A stretch of 64,000 nt of DNA from JACVRW01 sp963812415. Lineage in GTDB: Bacteria > Actinomycetota > Thermoleophilia > Solirubrobacterales > Thermoleophilaceae. The position numbers were made by a program, and so were the translations under genes. A model generated the notes under the pieces. The model ran no database searches. It was given only the letters and a program-made list of their open reading frames with translations, and was not told the DNA's origin. Of this stretch, positions 44,221 to 53,363 are shown one piece after another. The stretch is taken from positions 1 to 64,000 of the forward strand of contig CAWEVH010000022.1 in NCBI GenBank assembly GCA_963812415.1. Direction: 5' to 3'. How positions within the stretch are numbered: position 1 is the stretch's first letter; the number at the start of each line of letters is the position of its first letter.

Positions 44221-45183
44221 ATGGACGACGCCGGGCTGCGCAGCGCGCGCGGGCACGCCACCCTGCGCGTTCCCACCGCGAGTCCCGAGCAGCGCGCCGG
44301 CGACGTGCGCGCCGGCCTCGTCGGCTCGAGCTTCGACTGCGCGGACGATGTGGCCGTCCTGCAGGACGGCAGGCTGGCCGGACTCCTCCCGCTCGAAGGG
44401 CTGCTGGCCGCGGCCGCCGGCGATCGCGTGTCGGACCTGATGGACCCGGACCCGCCCGTTGTCTCGGCCGGCGTCGACCAGGAGAGCGTCGCCTGGGAAA
44501 TGGTCCACCGCGGCGAATCGAGCGTCGCGGTGGTCGACGAGGCGGGCCGCTTCGCCGGCCTGGTGCCTCCCCATCGGATGCTGCGGGTGCTGCTCACGGA
44601 GCACGACGAGGACGTGGCTCGGCTCGGCGGTTACCTGGCCAGCACGGAGCGTGCCAGGCAGGCGGCGGAGGAGCCCGTCGCGCGGCGACTATGGCACCGG
44701 CTTCCCTGGTTGCTGGTGGGCCTCGCCGGCGCGTTCGCGGCGGCAGTGATCGTCGGCAGGTTCGATCAGCAGCTCGAGGATCAGGTGCTGCTTGCCTTCT
44801 TCCTTCCGGGCGTCGTCTACATGTCGTCGGCGATCGGCACTCAGACTCAGACGGTCGTGATTCGCGGGTTCTCCGTCGGCGTGACGATGCGCGACACCCT
44901 CCGTCGCGAGCTGCTCTGCGGTCTCCTGCTGAGCGCCGTAATCGCCGCCGCCTTCCTACCGATCGCTCTCGCGGGCTGGGGCGATGTCGACGTGGCCGTT
45001 GGAGTCGCCCTCGCCCTATTCGGCGCCAGCCTCGCTGCGACGCTGATCGCCCTTGCCCTGCCGTGGACATTCGAGCGCCTCGGTGCCGACCCGGCGTTCG
45101 GCTCGGGACCGCTCGCAACCGTTCTCCAGGACATATTCACGATCGCGATCTACTTCGGTGTCGCGACCCCCATGGCGACCTAG
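44221..45183 (+). CDS. Short MgtE-like magnesium transporter lacking the N domain
   Basis: 320 residues. A CBS-like region spans about residues 30-130 (DDVAVLQDGRLAGLLPLEGL, RVSDLMDPDPPVVSAGVDQE, SSVAVVDEAGRFAGLVPPHR). The membrane domain of about five helices follows: LPWLLVGLAGAFAAAVIVGR, FFLPGVVYMSSAIGTQTQTV (equivalent to the GGNxGxQ loop) and ADPAFGSGPLATVLQDIFTI, with the DPAxGSGPxxT...D pore signature of MgtE. Typical MgtE has about 450 residues and a helical Mg-sensing N domain before the CBS pair; that is missing. Length and missing domain suggest altered gating. No Mg riboswitch upstream; a TATAAG box lies near 44209. Confidence 0.8.
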   Translation: MDDAGLRSARGHATLRVPTASPEQRAGDVRAGLVGSSFDCADDVAVLQDGRLAGLLPLEGLLAAAAGDRVSDLMDPDPPVVSAGVDQESVAWEMVHRGESSVAVVDEAGRFAGLVPPHRMLRVLLTEHDEDVARLGGYLASTERARQAAEEPVARRLWHRLPWLLVGLAGAFAAAVIVGRFDQQLEDQVLLAFFLPGVVYMSSAIGTQTQTVVIRGFSVGVTMRDTLRRELLCGLLLSAVIAAAFLPIALAGWGDVDVAVGVALALFGASLAATLIALALPWTFERLGADPAFGSGPLATVLQDIFTIAIYFGVATPMAT

Positions 45184-45218
45184 GCTCGGGCGGAAGCTTG
45201 CGATACTCGCAACGTCGG

Positions 45219-45845
45219 GTGACGGGCGCGGTCGATCTCTACTGGTTGCCTCTCGGTGCAGGCGGGCACTTCGTACGGCTCAACGGTCGGATTTACGAGG
45301 GGCTGGCGGCCCGGCTGGCGCGGCGTCCGGCGTGCGACCTCTACCACTCTGCGCTCCAAATCGAAGTCTCGGACGGGACGTTCGTGATAGAGCAAACGCC
45401 CGTCCCAGACCTGAGCGGGGAACGGCGGGGCGTCGTCGCCGAAGGCGCCGTCGGCACTCGCTGGGCAGGTCGCCTGCGGGTCTTCCGCTACGAGATCCGC
45501 GTCTGGCGCGGCGGGCACATTCCGGACATCGCCGAGGCAGTGGACAGTCCTCGGCGACTGTGCATTGACGAAGGTCGCGCGCGCCGCGTGCTCGACGTGG
45601 TCAGGCAGATCCCGACTCCCGTGTGGGGCCGCGACGACTTTGGGACCGGCGAGATGTGGAACTCGAACTCAGTGATCGCGTGGTCGATTGCTCGCAGCGG
45701 ACTCGACACGGCGTCGATTCACCCTCCAGCAGGGGGGCGCGCGCCCGGCTGGCGGGCCGGGCTCATAGTTGCGCGTAGACAGGACGGGCAGCGTGCCGAG
45801 GGTACGCTTCCCGCGTGGCGATCCGCCAGACCGACAGGCGGCTGA
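45219..45845 (+). CDS. Conserved actinobacterial-type protein of unknown function
   Basis: 208 residues from GTG 45219. VDLYWLPLGAGGHFVRLNGR plus IYEGLAARLARRPACDLYHS and ALQIEVSDGTFVIEQTP start a beta-rich fold; GVVAEGAVGTRWAGRLRVFR plus YEIRVWRGGHIPDIAEA and PTPVWGRDDFGTGEMWNSNS plus VIAWSIARSGLD follow. I recall similar uncharacterised proteins from Actinobacteria. The order His (LYHSAL) then a helix starting NSNSVIAW resembles a permuted NlpC/P60 fold whose nucleophile would be Ser or Asn instead of Cys; that is speculation. The 3' end overlaps the histidine kinase gene by 31 bases. Confidence 0.65.
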   Translation: MTGAVDLYWLPLGAGGHFVRLNGRIYEGLAARLARRPACDLYHSALQIEVSDGTFVIEQTPVPDLSGERRGVVAEGAVGTRWAGRLRVFRYEIRVWRGGHIPDIAEAVDSPRRLCIDEGRARRVLDVVRQIPTPVWGRDDFGTGEMWNSNSVIAWSIARSGLDTASIHPPAGGRAPGWRAGLIVARRQDGQRAEGTLPAWRSARPTGG

Positions 45846-47512
45846 GCGAAGATCGGCTGCGTCGGCTGCTCGAGGTCGGTCGCACTCTGGTGGCCGAGCT
45901 CGAGCTCGAGTCGCTTCTGCGGCTCGTACTCGACACGGCGCGCGAGCTGACCGGCGCCCGTTATGCCGCCCTCGGCATCCTGGACGAGGCCAAGGAGGAG
46001 CTCGAGCGCTTCCTGTTCGTCGGGATCGACGAGGAGACGCGCCGCCGGATCGGTCCCCTGCCGCGGGGGCGGGGCGTGCTGGGCGAGCTGATCCGCAACC
46101 CGCAGCCGCTGCGCCTCGCGGACGTGACCAGGCACGAGCACTCGTACGGCTTCCCGTCCGGCCACCCGCCGATGACCACCTTCCTCGGCGTGCCGGTCAT
46201 GATCCGCGGCGAGGCCTTCGGCAACCTCTACCTGACCGACAAGGAGGGTGGGGAGAAGTTCGACGCGGAGGATCAAGAGTCGGTGGTCGTGCTGGCCGAA
46301 TGGGCGGCGATCGCGATCGACAACGCACGGCTCTACGAGGGCCTCAGGCGACGCCGAGAGGAACTCGAGCGCGCGGTCCGCGGGCTCGAGGCCACGTCGG
46401 CGATCGCGCGGGCGGTGGGCTACGAGACAGACCTGCCCCGGGTGCTCGAGCTGATCGTGAAGCGCGGCCGGGCGATGGTCGAGGCCGACTCGCTGCTCGT
46501 GCTGCTCGAGGAGGACGACGCCATCAGGGTGGCTGCCGCTGCCGGTCGGTTGGGCACCGCGGTGGTGGGCACGGAGCTGCCGAACGGCGATTCGGTTGCC
46601 CGATCCGTGCTGGAGTCGGGTGAGCCGGAGCGTGTGGACCACCTCTCGAGGCGCCCCGGCCATGGCCTCGAGCAGGTCGCCGGCGAGGCTCGCTCGGCCG
46701 TGGTGGTTCCGCTCGGGTTCCGCGGAAGGGGTCGCGGCGCTGCTCGTCGCGCTCGACCGCACAGGCGACGGGCCCGCCTTCGATGCCGACGACGAGCACC
46801 TGCTCACCTCATTCGCGGCGAGCGCGGCGATCGCCATCGCAACGGCGCAGTCGGTCGAGGCCCAGCGGCTCCGACACTCGATCCGCGCCTCGGAGCAGGA
46901 GCGCAGGCGCTGGGCCCGCGAGCTGCACGACGAGACCCTTCAGGAGCTCGGCGCGCTCAAGATGATGTTCGAGACCTCTCGTGCGTCGGATCGCCCCGAG
47001 CTGGTCGCAGAGAGCGTCGCTCGATCCATCGAGCAGCTCGACCTGACGATCCGCGGGCTTCAGAGCCTGATCACCGAGCTGCGCCCGGCGGCGCTCGACG
47101 AGCTGGGCCTCAAGCCGGCCGTCGAGGCACTGCTCGAGCGCACCGCCGCCACGTCGGGGCTGCGGGTCGAGTCGTCGATCGACCTCGCGTATGCCGCGGG
47201 CCGCGCGGGACGCGGCTCGAGCCGGAGCTGGCCACGGTCGTCTACCGGCTCGTGCAGGAGGCGCTCACCAACGCCGTCAAGCACGCCGAGGCCGAGACCC
47301 TGACCGTCGAGATCTCGGAGCGGGATGCGGAGGTGGCGGTGAGCGTTCGCGACGACGGCACGGGCTTTGGCCGTGAGCGGCTGCGCGATGGCGGTTTCGG
47401 GCTGATCGGGATGGAGGAGCGGGTCCAGCTCGTGGGCGGCCGCCTCGAGATCGACTCCTCCCCGGAGGACGGGACCGCCGTGCGCGCTTGGCTGCCCGCC
47501 CGGCACGCCTGA
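45815..47512 (+). CDS. GAF-GAF sensor histidine kinase (NarL-type HisKA_3), two frameshifts
   Basis: GTG 45815. First GAF: LLEVGRTLVAELELESLLRL through FLGVPVMIRGEAFGNLYLTD (about 45860-46340). Second GAF: ATSAIARAVGYETDLPRVLE onward (about 46390-46850), with a frame change near 46730. The dimerisation/phospho-acceptor helix is ASEQERRRWARELHDETLQE plus LGALKMMFETS (His in RELHDE, about 46890-46975). A second frame change near 47205 precedes the ATPase domain: VVYRLVQEALTNAVKHAEAE and DDGTGFGRERLRDGGFGLIG plus MEERVQLVGGRLEI. The layout matches DosS/DevS-type redox or gas sensors. No response regulator gene is adjacent; the nearest LuxR-type one is at 58.5 kb. Confidence 0.83.
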   Translation: MAIRQTDRRLSEDRLRRLLEVGRTLVAELELESLLRLVLDTARELTGARYAALGILDEAKEELERFLFVGIDEETRRRIGPLPRGRGVLGELIRNPQPLRLADVTRHEHSYGFPSGHPPMTTFLGVPVMIRGEAFGNLYLTDKEGGEKFDAEDQESVVVLAEWAAIAIDNARLYEGLRRRREELERAVRGLEATSAIARAVGYETDLPRVLELIVKRGRAMVEADSLLVLLEEDDAIRVAAAAGRLGTAVVGTELPNGDSVARSVLESGEPERVDHLSRRPGHGLEQVAGEARSAVVVPLGFRGRGRGAARRARPHRRRARLRCRRRAPAHLIRGERGDRHRNGAVGRGPAAPTLDPRLGAGAQALGPRAARRDPSGARRAQDDVRDLSCVGSPRAGRRERRSIHRAARPDDPRASEPDHRAAPGGARRAGPQAGRRGTARAHRRHVGAAGRVVDRPRVCRGPRGTRLEPELATVVYRLVQEALTNAVKHAEAETLTVEISERDAEVAVSVRDDGTGFGRERLRDGGFGLIGMEERVQLVGGRLEIDSSPEDGTAVRAWLPARHA

Positions 47513-47523
47513 CGACTCGGGGC

Positions 47524-48754
47524 TCAGATCCGGAGCGCGGTCGCTTGGCCTTCGCGGTTGCGACCGATGATTCTGCGCCACTTGATCGCGCTCAGGTCCG
47601 AGTCGACCGGTACGCCGCTCGGCGCCTCGAGCTCGTCGTGCGCCAACGCGAGGTACGGGGCGAGCCAGCGACCGGCGATCTTGTTGGGCGGCCACCAGAG
47701 CGCCTGGTCAGAGACGGTCGATGAGTCTCCCCCCGTGCCGCTCACGTCTGCGCGCAGAAAGCGAGGAGTCTTGCCGGTGAGCAGCATGCCCCGCAGGACC
47801 GGGCGGAAGGGCTCCGGCTCGACGTCGGCTCCGAGCCGGGCGGCGATCGCCTCGGCGGCGGCGTCGGCCTGCTGCGTGGCGATGCCGCCCTGCTTGATCG
47901 GGCAGGTGGTGGCGTCCCCGGCGGCGTAGACGTCGCGCTCGCCGCGGACCAGGCCGTGGAGGTCCGTGGGAATGAAGCCGGCGGCGTCGTGCCGCAGCCC
48001 TGGCAGCGACGGACCGATCAGCTGCGGGAGGCTGACCACGCGGTCTGCCGCGACCGATCCCTCCGGCACCAGCCGCAGCTGCGCTCCCTCCACGGCCGCG
48101 GGGTAGCGAGTGGTCTGGAGCGCCACGCCGCGCTCGCCGAGCAGCTCCCGCATTGCCTTGGAGGCGGCGGCGACCGAACAGCTCGAGCGGCTCCTCCTCC
48201 GGGGTCACGATCGTCAGCTCGACATGGCGGAGGCCGCGCTCGGCCACGTGGGCCGCGGTCATCAGCGCCAGCTCGTAGAGCGGCAGCGGCCAGGAGGCGC
48301 CGGCGGGTACGGCGAAGGTCACCCGGCGGATGCGGCGCCCTTCGAGGTCGCGCAGCATCGTCCGGAAGCGGCCCGTGTAGCCGGGGCCCTTGATCGTCAC
48401 GCTGCCGGGTATCCCGGTCTGGGCGCGGGCCCCGATCGCCAGCAGCAGCAGCTCGTATCCGAGCGTGCGGCCGTCCCAGGTGACCAGCTCGTGGTCATCC
48501 GGTCGAACGGCCTGGACCCCGGCGAGATGCATCGTGGCGCCGTGGTCGCGCGCCACGCGCACCAGGTCGTAGCGCGTTGCCTCGCCGAGACCGAACGGCT
48601 CGGCCACCGCCAGCGGCTGGTAGGCCCACTCGGGTGTAGGCGTCACCAGCTCGAGGGCAACGCGCTCCTGCGCGATCCGGCGGAGCGCGATCAGCGCCTC
48701 GAGCGCGGCCACGCCGCCGCCCACGATCGTCACCTTCGTCTGTCCTTTCGTCAT
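47524..48754 (-). CDS. FAD/NAD(P)-dependent oxidoreductase (NDH-2/SQR-like), one frameshift, paralogue A
   Basis: ATG 48754: MTKGQTKVTIVGGGVAALEA is the FAD-binding GxGxxA motif. ALELVTPTPEWAYQPLAVAE, LGYELLLLAIGARAQTGIPG and RRVTFAVPAGASWPLPLYEL follow. After a frame change near 48170 come ADRVVSLPQLIGPSLPGLRH, DVYAAGDATTCPIKQGGIAT and QQADAAAEAIAARLGADVEP. These are features of sulfide:quinone reductase and type II NADH dehydrogenase relatives, but the Cys residues of SQR are not conserved. About 410 residues. It faces a paralogue across 91 bases. Confidence 0.8.
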
Positions 48755-48845
48755 GCCCTCAGGATCGGGATGCGCGCGCGCTCCGACATCCGGGGATCGC
48801 GCTTGTCGAGGTCCGTGATTTCCCGCAGGGGGTAGGCTCGGCGGC

Positions 48846-49970
48846 GTGGCCGGCTTCAGAGTGGTGATCTGCGGCGGCGGCATAGCCGCGGTCGAGGGGT
48901 TGCTTCGCCTCCGGCGCCTGCTGGGCGATTCGCTCGAGGCCACGCTCGTCGCTCCCAACGACGCGCTGCGCTACCGGCCGCTGGCGGTGGACGAGCCCTT
49001 TTCGCGGCGCGGCGTGCGCACCTACCCGCTGCGGACGATCGCCCGCCGGACCGGCACCGAGTGGGTAGAGGATGCGCTCGATTGGGTCGACCCGGACACC
49101 CAGCAGGTCCACACCGCCGGCTCGGGCGTCCTTCCCTACGACGCGCTGCTGCTGGCCGTGGGCGCCCGTCTGGTCCGGCCGTTCGACCATGTCACGGTCT
49201 TCGACGACGCCGGGGCAGACGACGCCTACCACGGCCTCGTCCAGGACGTGGAGGGCGGCTACACCCGGAGCGTGGCCCTGGTCGTGCCGGAGGGCCCGGC
49301 CTGGCTCCTACCGGCCTACGAGCTGGCCCTGATGACCGCCGAGCGGGCGGGCAGCATGGGCGAGGAGGGCGTGGCGGTCAGCCTCGTCACCCCCGAGCCG
49401 GCGCCCATGGCGGCGCTCGGCGAGGACGCCAGCCGCCGGGTGGGGGAGCTGCTCGAGCGCGCGCGCGTGCGCCTGTTCGCGAACGCGCGGCCCGAGGTCC
49501 CCGCTTCGCGGCGCCTGCTCGTTACTCCCCAGGGGCCCGAGCTCGAGGTCGAGCGGATCGTGGCGATGCCGCGGATCGAGGGGCGCTCGATCCGGAACGT
49601 GCCGTCGACTCCCGGCGGGTTCGTCCCCATCGACGAGCGCTGCCGGGTGCGCGGGCTCGGCGAGCGCGTGTTCGCCGCCGGTGACATGACGGACTTCCCG
49701 ATCAAGCATGGTGGCCTCGGGGCGCAGATGGCCGATGTGGCGGCGAGCGGCATCGCCGCGCTGGCCGGGGACGCCCCCGAGCCGGAGCCGCTCCGGCCCG
49801 TGATCCGCGGCGTGCTCCACACGGGCGCCGAGCCCCTCTTCCTCACCGCCCGCATCGAGGACGGCCGCACCGAGTCCGAGGCGAGCTCCGAGCCCGCCTG
49901 GCCGCCCGACGAGAAGGTGATCGCCGAGGAGCTCGGCCCCTTCCTGCGGGCGCTGGACGAGGCTCAGTAG
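48846..49970 (+). CDS. FAD/NAD(P)-dependent oxidoreductase, paralogue B
   Basis: 374 residues from GTG 48846. MAGFRVVICGGGIAAVEGLL (FAD loop), ATLVAPNDALRYRPLAVDEP, YDALLLAVGARLVRPFDHVT, ARSVALVVPEGPAWLLPAYE-like coding and VFAAGDMTDFPIKHGGLGAQ plus MADVAASGIAALAGDAPEPE. It shares the order and wording of paralogue A (AAGDxTxxPIKxGG, then EPEPxRPVxRGxLxTG) but is intact and somewhat shorter. It probably transfers electrons from NAD(P)H to a quinone or a small carrier. The shared divergent promoter region suggests opposite or joint control. Confidence 0.85.
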   Translation: MAGFRVVICGGGIAAVEGLLRLRRLLGDSLEATLVAPNDALRYRPLAVDEPFSRRGVRTYPLRTIARRTGTEWVEDALDWVDPDTQQVHTAGSGVLPYDALLLAVGARLVRPFDHVTVFDDAGADDAYHGLVQDVEGGYTRSVALVVPEGPAWLLPAYELALMTAERAGSMGEEGVAVSLVTPEPAPMAALGEDASRRVGELLERARVRLFANARPEVPASRRLLVTPQGPELEVERIVAMPRIEGRSIRNVPSTPGGFVPIDERCRVRGLGERVFAAGDMTDFPIKHGGLGAQMADVAASGIAALAGDAPEPEPLRPVIRGVLHTGAEPLFLTARIEDGRTESEASSEPAWPPDEKVIAEELGPFLRALDEAQ

Positions 49971-50037
49971 TTCCCCGCACCGAGCCCGCGGCTCGCTCCG
50001 GACGACTTCACGAGGCGCATCGGCGAGCCTCGGCCGC

Positions 50038-50811
50038 ATGGCTCATACCTCCGGCGCGGTCGCGCCCTCCACCGATACGAGCTGTGCCGCCCCGGCGGTC
50101 GTGCGCGGTCACGAGATCACCAAGCGCTTCGGCGAGGGCGCCGCCGCCGTGGATGCCCTGCGCGGCGTCTCCGTCGACTTCGAACGGGGGTCGTTCACCG
50201 CGATCATGGGCCCGTCGGGCTCCGGCAAGTCGACGCTGATGCACATCCTCGCCGGTCTCGACATCCCCACGAGCGGCTGGGTCGAGATCGACGGCACCCG
50301 CCTCGATCAGCTGGACGATCGAGATCTCACGCTTCATCGCCGCCAGCGGGTCGGTTTCATCTTCCAGAGCTACAACCTGCTGCCCGTCCTGAACGCCGAG
50401 CAGAACATCCTGCTGCCGGTGAGGATCGGAGGCAACGAGCCCGACCGCGAGTGGCTCGAGACCCTCATCGCGACCGTTGGGCTCGGTGACCGGCGCCACC
50501 ACCGACCGAGTGAGCTCTCCGGCGGCCAGGCGCAGCGCGTCGCGGTCGCGCGGGCGCTGATCACGCGCCCCGCGGTCGTGTTCGCGGACGAGCCGACCGG
50601 CAACCTCGACTCGAATGCGAGCCGCGACGTGCTTGCGCTGCTCAGACGGACCGTCGACGAGTTCGGTCAGACCATCGTCATGGTCACTCATGACGCCGCG
50701 GCGGCCGCGATCGCCGACTCCGTCCTGTTCCTGGCCGACGGACGCATCGTCGACCGCCACGAGCGTCCGTCACAGGACCAGATCCTGGACCACCTGAAAG
50801 AGCTTGCATGA
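50038..50811 (+). CDS. ABC transporter ATPase (MacB/LolD type)
   Basis: 257 residues. Walker A GPSGSGKST at 58-66, Q-loop in VGFIFQSYNLLPVLNAEQNI, signature ELSGGQAQRVAVARALITRP, Walker B AVVFADEPTGNLDSNASRDV and switch His in VMVTHDAAAAAIAD. The FQSYNLLPVLNAEQN and DEPTGNLDS wording is diagnostic of the MacB/LolD/FtsE class that powers mechanotransmission rather than transport through a pore. Its stop overlaps the start of the permease gene (ATGA at 50808-50811). The pair likely exports a peptide, antibiotic or lipoprotein. Confidence 0.92.
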   Translation: MAHTSGAVAPSTDTSCAAPAVVRGHEITKRFGEGAAAVDALRGVSVDFERGSFTAIMGPSGSGKSTLMHILAGLDIPTSGWVEIDGTRLDQLDDRDLTLHRRQRVGFIFQSYNLLPVLNAEQNILLPVRIGGNEPDREWLETLIATVGLGDRRHHRPSELSGGQAQRVAVARALITRPAVVFADEPTGNLDSNASRDVLALLRRTVDEFGQTIVMVTHDAAAAAIADSVLFLADGRIVDRHERPSQDQILDHLKELA

Positions 50812-53363
50812 TCGCCCTCACGCTCCAGGGCCTCGGCGAGCGCAAGCTGCGCTCCGTGCTGACCACGATCGCCGTGCTGCTCGGGGTGGCGATGATCGCC
50901 GGCACCTACGTGCTCACCGACCAGATCCGCAACGGGTTCCAGGACCTGGAGGATTCCGTCTATCGCGGCGTCGACGTCGAGCTGAGCCCGAAGCGCGCCT
51001 TCTCGAGCCAGTTCAGCATCGCCCGTCCGCTGAAGGACGAGCTGGTGGACGAGGTTCGTGCGGTGCCCGGTGTCGCGAAGGCCCAGGGTGACCTCTGGTC
51101 TCCCGGCGGGCTCGTGATCGACGGCGATCTCAAGAGGGCGAGCGGTGGCGGCGGCACGATCATCACGACGGCGTCGGGCCAGCCCTTCAGTCCCGCCACC
51201 AATGTCGACGGGCGCATGCCCCAGCACTCCGGCGAGGTGGCCCTCCTGCGCGCGACCGCCGAGAAGTACGACCTCAGTCCGGGCGATCCGATCGCCATCG
51301 CCACTCATCGCGGCATCGTTCCGGTCACGGTCGTCGGCGCTTACGACGTGGGCAGCGCCGATCCGGGCGGCACGGACATCGTCTCGGCGCAGCTCGACGA
51401 CGTGCAGGCCTGGTTCGACCGTGAAGGCGAGGTCACCTCGATCAACGTCGCGGCGGCCGAGGGCGTCACTGCGGACCAGCTGGTCCGGCGGATTCAGGCG
51501 ATCGTGCCGGAGCGGGTAGAGGTCCGCACCGGCGACAAGGCCGCCGACGAGACCGCCGCGGACATCAACGACCAGATCGGCGGCTTTCTCACTCCGGCGC
51601 TCCTCGCGTTCGCGGGTGCCGCGCTGCTCGTGGGCGCCTTCATCATCTTCAACACCTTCACGATCACCGTCACGGAGCGAACCCGCGAGTTCGCGATGCT
51701 GCGCACGCTCGGTGCCACCCGGAGGCAGATCCTGGCCGCCGTGGCCTTCGAGGCCCTCGTGGTGGGCGTCGCAGCCTCGGTCGCCGGCCTCGGCCTCGGG
51801 CTGCTGTTCGCGAAGGGGCTGGGCGAGCTCTTCGAGGCCGTCGGGCTCGGGATCCCCACTGCGGGGGCGGAGCTGGCGCCTCGGACGATCGCGCTGTCGC
51901 TGCTCGTGGGCATCGGGGTGACGCAGCTCGCGGCGATCGTTCCGGCTCGCCGTGCGACCCGCGTTGCCCCGATCGCGGCTCTGCAGCGTGGCGACCAGGA
52001 GCTGCCAACGAGCCATCACCGATGGACACCGTGGGTCGCCGGACTCGTCGCCGTGCTGGGAGTCGGGATGCTCGTCGCGGGCCTGTTTGCCGGCGGACCG
52101 GCGACCAGCCGCCTCACGACCATGGCCGCCGGCGTCGTGTTCCTGTTCGTCGGCATGGCGCTCAGCGCCCGCTGGTTCGTGCGGCCGCTGGCCGGCGCAA
52201 TCGGCTGGCCGCTCGAGCGGCTGTTCGCCGAGCCTGGCCTGCTCGCCCGCGAGAACGCCATGCGCAATCCCGCCCGCACCGCGACCACCGCGGCGGCGCT
52301 GATGGTGGGCCTGGGACTCGTCGTCTTCGTCGCCGTCTTCGCCAACGGGATCAAGGCATCGTTCGACGCAACGGTCACCCGGGTGGTGAAGGCCGATCTG
52401 GTCGTCCGCTCGGAGACGCTGCAACCGATGCCCGTAGCGGCCGCCGAGGCGGTCGCCGACACGCCCGAGGTGGCGGCAACCTCGAGCGTGCTTCTCGACC
52501 AGGTCAAGGTGGACGGCAAGAAGTCGAGCCCGATCACGGACGTCATGAACGGCGTGGACCCGTCGACCCTCGAGTCGCTGTACGAGGTGGATTGGGTCAA
52601 TGGGGACGAGCGCGTGCTCAACGTGCTCCGCGGCCACGACGTGCTCGTCGAGGAGCAGTTCTCAAAGGCGCACGACGTCGGCGTCGGCGACTCGTTTGGG
52701 ATCGAGACCCCCACAGGGCGCACCGCTCGACTGCGGGCGATCGGCGTCTACAACGATCCGCAGATGCTGCAGGGCATGATCGTCCCGCAGTCGCTCTTCG
52801 ACGAGGTGTCCGCCGCACGCGACCCGTGGATCATCTTCGCGCACACGCTCGCCGGCACCCCCGGCGACGTGGCCAAGCGCGCCGTGGAGGGCGCACTCGA
52901 ACCCTTCCCCGTCGCGGGTGTCGAGACCAAGGCCGACTACGCGGCCGCCGAAACCGAGGTGCTCGACCAGTTCGTCTACCTGCTCTACGCCCTGCTCGCG
53001 ATGAGCATCGTCATCTCGCTGTTCGGGATCGCCAACTCGCTCTTCCTCTCGATCCACGAACGGACACGCGAGTTCGGGTTGCTGCGTGCCGTCGGGGCAA
53101 CCCGCGCTCAGGTCCGGCAGATGGTGCGCTACGAGAGCGTGATCACCGCCGTGATCGGGGGGCTGCTCGGCACCGGTGTCGGCCTCCTCTTCGCGTTTCT
53201 CGTGACCGAGTCGCTCGGCGACCTCGGCCTGGGCTTCGAGCCGCCGCCCCTCCAGCTTGCCGTGTTCCTCGTGCTGGCGGTCGCGGTCGGCGTCATCGCC
53301 GCGGTTGCGCCGGCGCGGCGCGGCGCACGGCTACAGGTGCTCGAGGCCCTACAGGCCGAGTAG
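50808..53363 (+). CDS. FtsX/MacB-type ABC permease with two extracytoplasmic domains
   Basis: 851 residues. N-terminal helix (LTTIAVLLGVAMIAGTYVLT), first extracytoplasmic domain to about residue 255, then the FtsX block: LTPALLAFAGAALLVGAFII, FTITVTERTREFAMLRTLGA and TRRQILAAVAFEALVVGVAA. Two more helices follow around residues 405-450, a second N-terminal FtsX helix (TATTAAALMVGLGLVVFVAV) and a second outer domain, ending with FVYLLYALLAMSIVISLFGI, LSIHERTREFGLLRAVGATR and VIGGLLGTGVGLLFAFLVTE. The fused duplicated layout (about ten helices) is typical of actinobacterial FtsX permeases, which work with one MacB-like ATPase. Its end overlaps the acetate kinase gene tail-to-tail by 15 bases. 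Confidence 0.92.
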   Translation: MIALTLQGLGERKLRSVLTTIAVLLGVAMIAGTYVLTDQIRNGFQDLEDSVYRGVDVELSPKRAFSSQFSIARPLKDELVDEVRAVPGVAKAQGDLWSPGGLVIDGDLKRASGGGGTIITTASGQPFSPATNVDGRMPQHSGEVALLRATAEKYDLSPGDPIAIATHRGIVPVTVVGAYDVGSADPGGTDIVSAQLDDVQAWFDREGEVTSINVAAAEGVTADQLVRRIQAIVPERVEVRTGDKAADETAADINDQIGGFLTPALLAFAGAALLVGAFIIFNTFTITVTERTREFAMLRTLGATRRQILAAVAFEALVVGVAASVAGLGLGLLFAKGLGELFEAVGLGIPTAGAELAPRTIALSLLVGIGVTQLAAIVPARRATRVAPIAALQRGDQELPTSHHRWTPWVAGLVAVLGVGMLVAGLFAGGPATSRLTTMAAGVVFLFVGMALSARWFVRPLAGAIGWPLERLFAEPGLLARENAMRNPARTATTAAALMVGLGLVVFVAVFANGIKASFDATVTRVVKADLVVRSETLQPMPVAAAEAVADTPEVAATSSVLLDQVKVDGKKSSPITDVMNGVDPSTLESLYEVDWVNGDERVLNVLRGHDVLVEEQFSKAHDVGVGDSFGIETPTGRTARLRAIGVYNDPQMLQGMIVPQSLFDEVSAARDPWIIFAHTLAGTPGDVAKRAVEGALEPFPVAGVETKADYAAAETEVLDQFVYLLYALLAMSIVISLFGIANSLFLSIHERTREFGLLRAVGATRAQVRQMVRYESVITAVIGGLLGTGVGLLFAFLVTESLGDLGLGFEPPPLQLAVFLVLAVAVGVIAAVAPARRGARLQVLEALQAE

